A stretch of DNA of 64,000 nucleotides from Theobroma cacao (Eukaryota > Streptophyta > Magnoliopsida > Malvales > Malvaceae), in the NCBI RefSeq assembly GCF_000208745.1, contig NC_030858.1:21286177-21350176 (forward strand). The letters run 5' to 3'. Positions 47,868 through 57,399 of the stretch are shown piece by piece. Below the pieces are notes generated by a model. It was given only the letters and a program-made list of their open reading frames with translations. It made no database searches and was not told the DNA's origin. Position numbers and translations under genes: made by a program. The first letter of the stretch is position 1. The number at the start of each line of letters is the position of its first letter.

Positions 47868-49368
47868 TTTCACTACACAAGTACATGTATCGCTAACAAG
47901 TAATATAGTGAAGAGTAGAGTCTTGTTCTCACAAGAATTTATTACCAAAATTCGTTAATTACTAAAATTAAAACACTTGAATCTTATCCAAACACACAAT
48001 CTAAATTAAGGAGTAATATAAAAATCTAAACTAGTAATAAAAATGACAATTTAAACTTGAGAAATTAATCAAAAAACACTTAAGATTATAATTTCCCTCA
48101 ACACTTTATTTGAATCTCTTTTACTTTCTCGTAACTTAATAAATGAAATGAGTTGTTAACCTAAAGTTTTAATTTATTTATAAGTATTTTATGATGTTCT
48201 TATAAAAATATCTCTCATAACCTATTTACTATATTCCTATGCAAATTAAATCAAAGAAAGATTCATAAGCTTAACTCTAATATTGGCTACATATAACATG
48301 TATATTCCTATCTCACACGCGAAACAAATCATTCAATCAACTAAATGAATTTGAACATATACTATTCCATCCATGGCTTACACTAAAGTCCATTTCCAAG
48401 TTTATTTAGGCTACCTAATCAATCTAATTAATGATCAATCAATCAAATGCATTAAACACAGAATTAGAATAAACAACTCAACTACCATTAATCATAAGAA
48501 AAAGAGAATATTAAAAATCCAAACCGCATGTTGAGTTCAATTGTAATCCTAGAAAAATAAATTTACCTCATCTTAAATATTGAAAACATAATCCAAAGAA
48601 GTTTAACCATCAATTAAAATATAAGAAAAACTAAAAAAAAACAAAAAAGAAAAGAAAACTAAAGATTTGTCATATCTTCAATCTTTCAAAGTCTTTCTTG
48701 CCTTATTGTATGCTTGATGGCTACTTTTCCTTCAAAGAAACCTAGTTCAAATGTGTCTTTTAATTGCACCAAAGGTGCCTTTAAAGAGCTTCCAAAAAAA
48801 CCTACTTCGAATCAAATTCAGAAAAAAAATTTGAAAAAGATATCATGTTGGCGTCGTGACCTCCACTTTTTGGCACCACGGCTCCTAACTCCCTGATGCC
48901 TTGGCATCGTGGCCTTACTTCTTTAGTGCCACGATGCCCTGCTTGCTACCCCATGTACGGCTGCCTCATTTTCTTGGCATTGCTACGCCAACTTTTCCAT
49001 GGCCGCAGCACCCAACACTCAGGTACCATGCTTCTTCACTTCTCTTTGTGGCGTCATGGCTCCTAATCTTTCAGAGCTGCGACGCCATGCTTGTTGATTT
49101 TTGGCTCTATTTACTTTTCTTCATGATTTGGAACTCCGTTTCATAGGCACCTTTAAAAAAAAAAATTCAAACTAAATTACTTACATAAGAAATCGAACTT
49201 AATTTACATAAAACTTAACCAAGATCACTAAAATTAAACTATTAAAAATAATTAAACCTAAACTTTAAGAAACAAACTAAAAACGAAGAATTTCTAATAA
49301 ATCTCAAGGATTTAGCCAATTCTAATGCTCAAAATGTAATAAAATAACTTTATGAAATAGAGTTATCA
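47868..49368. repeat. Unclassified interspersed repeat, copy 1 (~1.5 kb)
   Basis: It shares its start (CACAAGTACATGTATCGC, then AAGTAATATAGTGA and GAGTAGAG) and its end (AATAGAGTTATCA) with 53353-54950. It is non-coding, A-rich, with a central block of TCGTGG/CCACGG words. It interrupts LTR K. The ends suggest short TGATAA/TTATCA inverted termini, but I could not find a convincing target duplication. Confidence 0.6.
48849..49090 (+). repeat. CCGTGG/CCACGG-type words in the unclassified repeat
   Basis: GGC(A/G)TCGTGGCC-like words and their inverses. Pairs with centres 22 bp apart: 48854-48859 with 48876-48881, and 48907-48912 with 48929-48934. The related copy at 54341-54380 has CCGTGG (54352) and CCACGG (54373) 21 bp apart. 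Confidence 0.55.
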
Positions 49369-49782
49369 ATTGCATATTTGATGAAAATGGGCTTTTGTGC
49401 AAACACTCATGCTTAAGCTTGTTCCCCCTCCTCGTATATGCTTACTAAGTTATAAACTCACAAATGTAAATTTTGGTTGTGTTTTCAATTTAGTAGAGCT
49501 TCAGTTTGATGTCATTGGAAAAGCTCCATATATATTTTTGGTAGGTGTTTGTTAAGGTATTTGGTATATGTTGCTTATCTTCGAGTCAACTCTGCTTATC
49601 TGTTTAGTGTTTGTGTGTTTCAAAGTCTATTACAGTTCTTGGCCATGTTTGTAAAAAGTTTATGTATTTTATAACTTAGCCATGAGATGGCTTATGACTA
49701 TATATATTTGTTTTGAAATATTTTATCTATTTTGAATGTTTTGAGCATATGGTGTGCATTTGAATGTTGCTCCAAGATATGA

Positions 49783-49813
<31 letters not shown>

Positions 49814-49978
49814 AGGAGGTGTTCATATAGATATATGCATGAATGTGTTGAGATGAGTCTCATTTTTTAATGTTGTGTTAAGTATATCCATTTGTTTGTA
49901 TCTGAGGCTTGCTTGGATCAAGTGGGTTTCACTTCTTTGGTCTTTGTGTTAGTCATGGCCCTAGATTAGATAGTGACA
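49369..49978 (+). mobile_element. 3' end of LTR K
   Basis: It carries GCTTGTTCCC at 49417-49426, a GGTAGGTG module, an (AC)n microsatellite at 49783-49810 and the terminal block GGCTTGCTTGGATCAAGTGG ending GATAGTGACA at 49978. A primer-binding-like site follows, so this LTR was a 5' LTR and the family is read in plus orientation. Confidence 0.7.
49783..49810. repeat. (AC)n microsatellite
   Basis: Fourteen AC units without interruption. Confidence 0.95.
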
Positions 49979-49982
49979 AAGT

Positions 49983-49994
49983 TGGTATAAGAAC
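49983..49994 (+). promoter_or_regulatory. Decayed primer-binding site after LTR K
   Basis: TGGTATAAGAAC lies 4 bp after the LTR end and differs from the initiator tRNA-Met site TGGTATCAGAGC at two positions. Confidence 0.6.
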
Positions 49995-50892
49995 TAAGTA
50001 GGGTTGGTAGTGTTGTCTTGCTTACAATTTTTGGGAACTCTTACACATAAACAGTAGTGAAGCATGGCTATCCACTTAAGGGCTGCAAGGATCAGTGGTA
50101 AGAAAGGGTGGTACCTGTCTATGTATCACGACCCAATCTTAGGCCATGATTAGCACAAGGACTAACTAGGCAAAGCCTACTTGACACAAACAAGCCTTAT
50201 ACATATTAACCACATATGTATTGCCACATAACCACTACCGCACATAAACACATAATTTCACATATATTCATAGAAAACATACTTTGTGCAGTACATCAAC
50301 ATAATGTCATTTGCTCTTTAAATATCAAGATCATATCAACATTCTCTTGCACATTTTGTGTGCTCATGTAGGCCTTTAATCCATCACATCCGTTCATATA
50401 ACATATGTCAAAGTATAATGCCAATCATTGGCTACAAAGTAAAAAGTGTATAACAACATTGTAATAAACATAAGCAAAAGTAAAGTCATCAGCAGAACAT
50501 GACATGATACAAGGAGGCTTCATGAAAGGCCTCTAGGTATACCGACCAAAAGCAAGACTTAAGGATCCCTTCAACATTACAATTTAAGCTAACTTAAGAA
50601 TCTGAAAACAAAATAGAATTAACATGTGTGAATTATAAAAACAAAGTGAGAAAACATGGGGAAGGGAGTAACTTAAAAGGGGAAGTTTTTATATAAACCA
50701 CATTTCATAAATAAACATGTATTTAGAAAAAGTTATCAATTTTATCCAAAATTATGAAATAATGTTATTTCCCGCTCATTTGAGTAATTCTAGTTGAAAT
50801 CATAGTCATTTAGAAGTTTAGATTGAAATGAGAAGTCAAAACATGTGAAAAGCCTTTAAAAAGAGAGTAAGCGAGCTTAATTGTACCATAAG

Positions 50893-51094
50893 TATCAGTA
50901 ACTCTTTGAGGAATATCGATACCTTCCATTTAGAGAGCTACTAAATGCTAGGTATCGATACCTTTTTGAGAGGTATCGATACTTCCTATTAAGTATGACA
51001 CTTTCCCTCAAAAGGATCTATACTTTTTGCATAGAATGCCTTATAAGGCATTCTGCTTGCTAGGTATCAATACCTTTTTCAAGAGATATTGATA
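50893..51094 (-). repeat. TATCGATA word pairs and perfect 22-bp palindrome in LTR L
   Basis: Word pairs at 50893/50914 and 50953/50974 (21 bp) and 51065/51087 (22 bp). Between them, 51033-51054 is a perfect 22-bp palindrome (half-site AGAATGCCTTA). Read on the minus strand it begins 18 bp after the word ending at 51065, as in K and M. A degenerate word (51015-51022) follows 11 bp after it. Confidence 0.85.
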
Positions 51095-51344
51095 CTTCAT
51101 TCTTCCAGCCTAGAAATTGGGCTATTTTTTCCAAAAAAAAAAAGGTCTTTAGGACCTCACTATCCCTACTACCTTTTAATCAACATAATACCTTACATAA
51201 ATACACACATACACAATCACTAATTCATATAACTACCTTCCACTTGTAATTCCTATCTTAAGATTTAACCAGCTAGAGCATATATATAATTCCAACACGT
51301 AAATCAACTACCACAATAACATATATCAAGGATATATCAACTTT

Positions 51345-51670
51345 AAGGATAGTGGTATTTCCACCCCACCATTTAGGAAATAACCAAGGGTGCACTAGCC
51401 TAAGGAGATAGTGATATTTTCGCTTCACTACCAAGGCAATATTAAGGGCATTCTACTCAAGAGATATTGGTACTTTCACACCACCATTAAGGAAATATTA
51501 AAGGTGTTCAACTTAAGAAGTAGTGGTGTTTCTTCTCAATTACTAAGGCAATATTACGGGTATTCAACTCATGAGATAATGGTATTTCTGCCCCACTACT
51601 TAAGCAATATTAGGGGTATTTAACCCATAAGATAGTGGTATTTTGCCCCATTACTTAGGTAATATCAAAA
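51345..51670 (-). repeat. 56-57-bp minisatellite in LTR L
   Basis: About six tandem units of the type GAGATAGTGGTATTTCTGCC followed by CCACTACTTAGGCAATATTA and GGGTATTCAACTCAT. It occupies the position of the 38-bp array in K and the GTGCACATG array in family 2. The Tyr/Ser-rich reading frame through it is an artefact. Confidence 0.85.
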
Positions 51671-52788
51671 GTTCGAATCAAGGCCAACAACATACATCAT
51701 TAGCTCTAGTCATGGTATCATCAACAATTATCAACATTTATATATGAGTTTTACATATTCCATTTTATCCACAATATATTCAAACATTAAGCCTAACTTA
51801 ATGATACACATAGTAACTATATTATAGAAATCACATTGCTCATAATCATTACAACAACCACCATTAATCCATTTTGCAATAAAACACATTTGAAGGTGCT
51901 GCCCTTATGCAAATATACTATATAGATATACATATTTACATAGCATAATATATTTGTAAGCTTATTAAAACATTGAATACAACTCCAAATCGTTTATAAT
52001 ATAGGATTTGTCAAGTAAAACATTTTAATGCTATGTATTTTTGGAATATCATCATTTGGCATTTGAACATGAAGGGCATGCTTATTAAATGTCAAAATAA
52101 TTTGAAAACTCCATGTCTACTCATAAGTACAAAGATTGCCTTTCCTCTAACACCTCTAATCGATCAAATTTGTTCAGTACTCAATGCTGGAACCTTCCAC
52201 AACAACTAACAATGATTTAACAATGTGAAATCCCACTTTGAGTAAGAGGATAAGTTAGGAAATCCATAGGTGAGTATATAAATTACATGTTTTGAATATC
52301 AAACTTAGTTTTAATCTTCAAAAAAGAATTTATTGACACTTTGGTTGTTCGTCACTTTTGAAGCAAAAATTTTTCTAAGTTTGGGAAGAGTCAAAATATG
52401 TGATTTTATAGAACAATCTTTTGGAAGTAAAAAATGGCGATAATGATTCCCTTGGTATTTAAATGACCAAAAATGATTTTTTCATAATTTTTGGAATGTG
52501 TTTGCTATGGTAAATGGGAGCTACAAATTCAATATAGGTCGAACTTTTTTGACTTTTTTCTTGAAACCAAAATTTGGATTTTTATTTTTTTAGATTTTGA
52601 TTTTTTGATATTTTTATTGAATTCAAATGGGGGGCTGCTTGCTTATTTACATTAAATATCTTAAGTAAATGGAGACTAAAAAGGAAAGAAGTAAAAATGA
52701 GGAAATTTACTTAAATGGTATTTAATATAAATAAGTTAGGCAGGTTTCATAGGTAATCTATCTCAAAAACTGCATTTCGTTTCAGTTG

Positions 52789-52867
52789 TATCGATACATA
52801 TTCATAATGTATTGATACAATTTTTCTAAAACCAAATGTATCAATACATGGCCCAAATGTATTAATA
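52789..52867 (+). repeat. TGTATCGATACA word pairs upstream of a TATA box (LTR M)
   Basis: Four words, core starts 52789, 52810, 52839 and 52860: two pairs, each spaced exactly 21 bp. Cores read TATCGATA, TATTGATA, TATCAATA and TATTAATA, with TG...CA flanks preserved. Confidence 0.9.
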
Positions 52868-52923
52868 CATTTCGTCATTTTCAAAAAATAAAAGGGGTAA
52901 AATGATATTTGCACATTCAAAAC

Positions 52924-52931
52924 TATAAATA
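52924..52931 (+). promoter_or_regulatory. Probable TATA box of LTR M
   Basis: TATAAATA, 57 bp after the last word of the 52789-52867 array. Confidence 0.5.
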
Positions 52932-53352
52932 GCTCACATTTTTTGAGGGTTAGCAACCCTCAGCTACATTTGCAAGGTAAACCCTCAACTCCAAGGGTCT
53001 TCTAACCCATTTTTAACTAAAAACTCTATTTTTATGATTTTAAAGCTTAGTTTTGGATTTTTATGGAAAAGATGACATTTTTAGCTTTGAAATCTTTTGG
53101 TCTTGGATCCAGAATTAAAATAGTTATTTTAATGCCTAGATATTTCTATGGATTGCTAAAGTTTAAGACTTTGTGTTTTTCTTAAGCATCTAAGCTCACA
53201 TAAGGTAAGGATGAAGGATTTATGGGTTTTTAAGCATTGATTTGGTTGAGTAGTCAGGCGATTAAGTTAGAAATTTAGATTTAGTTGAATTCAAATAGTT
53301 TCGAAAGTACCTAGAGTGATTACTATGAGATTATTGTTCTAGGTAATGATTG

Positions 53353-54950
53353 TGATAATTTTTCACGCAAGTATACGTATCAAATAAGTAATATAGTGAT
53401 GAAGTAGAGTATTGTTCCCACGGAGATTTATTCCTAAATCTTTACTAAGTACTAAAATTTATGACAAATCAATCTTATTTAAGTAACTAAAATTTTTAAA
53501 AAATTAATTAAAACAAAATTAAAATAAACACTAAATTAAATAATAGAAATTAAAATTACTTGAGAAAGGCAATATATTAAAACCTAGGATTATGGGTTCT
53601 TTCAACAGTTTATCTGATACCAGCTTCTCTTATTATTTACATTCATGGGTAGTTTTACTAACCTAGAATCCAAAGCTATATACAAGTCTTCGTCAAGATG
53701 ATTGTGCAAATACCTAACTTAATTGAGTCATTATATGTCTATAGAATCAACTAAATTAGGTTCATTAAGCATGTGTTCTAATTTGGCTATGTATGGCAAT
53801 TGATGTATGTATACTTGAATCGTGAATAAGATCACCTAAGTGATGTGAACATACATTATTCAAACCTTAGTCCACTTTAAAATCTCTTTGTCGAGTCTTA
53901 ATTAGATTCACAAATCAGTTAATTGTTGGCTAAGCAATCAAAAGAATTAAGAACAGATTTGAATAAGCAAAACTATACCCATTCATAGTAAATAAAAGAG
54001 AAACAAAATTCATATTACATGTTGAAATCCACCACAATCCTAGAAAATAGTTAGCTCACAATATCTAATAAAAACAATATCAAAAGAAATTTAGCCATGA
54101 ATTCAAAACAAGAAAATAAGAATAACACAAAAGTAGAGAAAGAAACTAATGTTAGATCCTAATAAATCTCAAAACTCTCTCAATTGCTCTTGAATTCTTG
54201 CTTGATTCGTAACTCCAATTCTCCAGAAAAGCTACTTGCTTCCTCTCTCTCTGAATGCTCTAGAAAAAGCTCTTAAATACGTGCAAGGGTGCCCTACTTT
54301 CCAATTTTTCATCAAAGTTTTAATTATGGAAATTAGGGTGGCATCACGGTGCCGTGGTCATCGTTGGTAGCGCCACGGCTCCATTCTCTCAGGTTTTTGT
54401 ATGATGCTCCCAAGATGCTCAGCACCGAGACCATTTCTCTCTTAAACTGCGGCGGTATCACTTGCAGTGTCGTGACACTTTAGCCATGCTATTTTAATGC
54501 AAAGCTGCATTTGTCCACCAATTTTGAACATGATTTTCACCTTGATCTAGTTAGAACTGGGTCAACATAAAAGTTGTATCCTATTCTCTTAGCTTTCTAA
54601 TGGATCAAAAATAACCTCAATTGGATTTCTTCAGCTCAAGTTATCTTCAAATTACTGCAACATGTATGAGTGACACTTTCTCCTCAGTTATGCTATCATA
54701 TCTTTCTTTCACCTCGCACATCATATTCTGCACAAAACCATGAGAAAAATCGGCAAAATCTTTTCTTAACATAAATTGAGGCAAAATAAAGTGGAATTAA
54801 ACTAACACCAACTAATTTAACTATTCAACATAAAATCTAACTTACACTAGAAAAACAACTTAAAAGGTTAAAATTCGATCCTAAACTCAAGGGTCTAGCA
54901 ACTAAAGTCTCCAAAATGTGTAAAAATAACTCTATATAATAAAGTTATCA
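53353..54950. repeat. Unclassified interspersed repeat, copy 2 (~1.6 kb)
   Basis: Starts TGATAATTTTTCACGCAAGT and ends AATAAAGTTATCA; TGATAA and TTATCA form short inverted ends. It is similar to 47868-49368 at both ends and in the middle (AAGTAATATAGTGA, TTGTTCCCACGG, the CCGTGG/CCACGG words at 54341-54380). No protein motif was seen. It may be a non-autonomous DNA transposon; class not established. Confidence 0.6.
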
Positions 54951-56033
54951 TAGGAACGCTTGAAAACTCTATGGATTTCACCAAAACAAAGTTATGATTG
55001 GAGCTAGGAAATTGACTCTTCAATTAGGTGAGTGGATACACCATTTTCAAATTATTTTGATATGTAAAGCTAGCACGATTTCTAGAGAAATGATTATTTA
55101 TGTATGTTGAAATGATCTTTAAGATGGTTTATCAAATAATTTACGTTTCAAGAATGAAAATGGTTTTCTAAGAAATTAAATTGTTAGTGATTGTGATATG
55201 ATTGATACAATGATTCTTAAAACATTTATGAATCTACTATGCATGTAAATATTCTACTATGTATTAGTTTTCAACAAGGGAGGATAAGCACCTTATTGAT
55301 TTAAGCACTCGATTACTCCAGTCTTTAGATTAGTGTGGTTACAAGATTTATGATTAATGCATGAATGCTATGACGTGCATGTTAGATATGTTGAGGCATG
55401 AAATGTGTGATGGATTATATGATGATTTTTCATCTAAGATGCTATGTTTATGTATATGATGTGTATTCCATATATTACATAAGGTGTTTGAAAAAGCACG
55501 ATGAATGCCATGAGATTATGTATGTAATGTATGTTTTACATACTACATGAGAAAATGGAGTAGGCATGAGGAATGCCACGAGGAGTGTATATGATGTAAA
55601 TTCCATATATCTTATGAGATGAGTAAGCATGTCTGTGCAGGACATTCCACATACCACATGCTATGAGTACAAGAACTCAATGAGTGCAATTGATTCCATT
55701 CTAATGGGGTGCAAGTGATCACTTTACTCCTATGATGCATCATAAATGCCTAAGGTGCAATGGAGATGTACATTGTCAGCCCAAGGTTGATGGGGGTCAA
55801 ACCATCATAATTTGTGAGTTTAATATTAACGGAATAATTATAATTTTTATGATTTATAATATGTTGCATGTTAAGTTCATTTGAGTATTGTTTATGATTT
55901 ATACTTTATGATGGCATAAAAATGTGCTTAGTGAAAAGAATTAAGCCTTAATGATAGTCCCAAGAGGTAAGGGGACTTAAGGAATGGCAAAAATGCAGAA
56001 TTTTACCCATTAAATAGAGTTTTAAAGTCTATT

Positions 56034-56133
56034 TATTGATACATGTAGAACATCTATCAATAGATAGCAGACTGAATGCAACAGGAAGCATTTTGATTCG
56101 AATCTATCAATAGATTACCTTAATCTATTGATA
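56034..56133 (+). repeat. CTATTGATAG word pairs and 22-bp dyad in LTR M
   Basis: Word cores at 56034/56055 and 56105/56126 (both 21 bp). The dyad TGAATGC...GCATTTT (56073-56094) starts 18 bp after the second word and ends 11 bp before the third. Same geometry as in K and L. Confidence 0.85.
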
Positions 56134-57139
56134 GAGGAGTTCCAAAATTGTATGTATTGGCTTATTTACAGGCTTTCAAAGGTAAAAAATTTTCTAGAGG
56201 CTATACAAATTTGTTTATCTCACAAATGCTATTTAAAATGTGTTTAAACACCATGTTTCATGAACTTTATATTTAAATGGTTTATGAATGGCAAGAGATT
56301 ATAAGTGCATGTTTATGAAATACTCTTATCCCCTAACTTGTCCCATTCTTGTATCCACTCATGGAGTTTTTGTGACTCACATAGTATTTTCCTCTTTATG
56401 TTTGTTGCAAATTAGTGATAACACTCTCTTGCTAGCAGCTAGTGTCATGGAGACGTGATCCGTTCATACTTCATTGGTAGGTGCCTAGCAACCTCTTGAT
56501 GCCTAGAGAGTTTAGTCATGTTCCGCTGCTGAGTTGATCTTTTATTTTGTTTATAAATAATTGTTTGCATTCGAATGTTAACCCATTGTGTGGCAAGTTA
56601 CATTCATGATAATATGTGAATATTATGAATGTTGAGCCATGGAATGGCATAAGGAATGTTTATCGAAATCATGATGTATTCATTTTCTCAAAATCATGCA
56701 ATTGTTTTAGCTCCTTTAAACCCCTCATGTAAACCCCACATGAGTAAATCACTTTACAAAAATCCATGCTCAACTATGGTACCAAAGAAATGAGAAATAT
56801 GGCAAAAACCCATAAGTTAGCAAAATGGACAGAAAGTTTCTCGCTGTAGCGAGTACTAGTTCTGGTGAAGGCCTTCAAACCCGAGAGTTTCTCGCTGTAG
56901 CGAGAATGAATTTCGCTGCAGTGAAACAGAGCAACAAGAGAAACATTTTTCCTCCACCCAACAAAAGGGTCATCCTACTAAACCAACAAAATCAACATAA
57001 AACTCATGAAAATTCCCAAAGTGCAATGTATCAAATTTCATATATATGTCAACCATATATCACATTCATGAGCTTTCATTTCATAAGTATAGATATGCAT
57101 AATTTGATAGACAAACATCAATATCATCATAATCACACC

Positions 57140-57330
57140 CGGCTCATGTACATCCCCCCACATCGTGCACATAGCCGGCACCATCGTGTGCATGCCCCCA
57201 CATCGTGCACAATGAGTGCCATCGTGTACATCCCCCCACATCGTGCACACGGGCACATCATCATCCATCTCTCACGCCACCATCATCACCAGCATGTGCA
57301 TCCCCCCACATCGTGCACACACACGGTTAC
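57140..57330 (-). repeat. GTGCACGATGTGGGGG-type minisatellite in LTR G
   Basis: Reverse-oriented family-2 minisatellite. The 196-residue His/Ser-rich frame on the plus strand crosses it and is not a gene. Confidence 0.75.
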
Positions 57331-57361
57331 AGTCATTATACACAATATCATTCATCATGCA

Positions 57362-57363
57362 CA

Positions 57364-57399
<36 letters not shown>
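57362..57399. repeat. (AC)n(TA)n compound microsatellite
   Basis: About a dozen AC units followed directly by TA units. Confidence 0.9.

Larger units (their letters stand above)
50124..52223 (-). mobile_element. LTR L, minus orientation (right boundary uncertain)
   Basis: It starts TATCACGACCC (decayed TGTCACGACCC), inserted just after the K primer site and its short internal remnant (49995-50123). In reverse it shows the same order as K and family 2: terminal block, TATCGATA word pairs (50893-51094), then a 56-bp minisatellite (51345-51670). The adjoining CTATG at 50119-50123 has no partner that I could find, so the right end is a guess set by the start of LTR M. Confidence 0.5.
52224..56690 (+). 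mobile_element. LTR M (family 3), interrupted by an unclassified repeat
   Basis: Presumed start TGTGAAATCCC at 52224. TATA box at 52924-52931 with a leader beginning AGCTCACATTTTTTGAGGG. GGTGAGTGGATACACC at 55026, a degenerate repeat zone with AATGCCATGAG-like phrases (55440-55680), TATTGATA word pairs (56034-56133), ACTTGTCCCATTC near 56336 and the ACTCATGGAGT/AGTGATAAC block shared with 13190-13400. It hosts the 1.6-kb repeat 53353-54950 and appears cut at about 56690 by chimeric LTR G. Boundaries are approximate. Confidence 0.5.
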
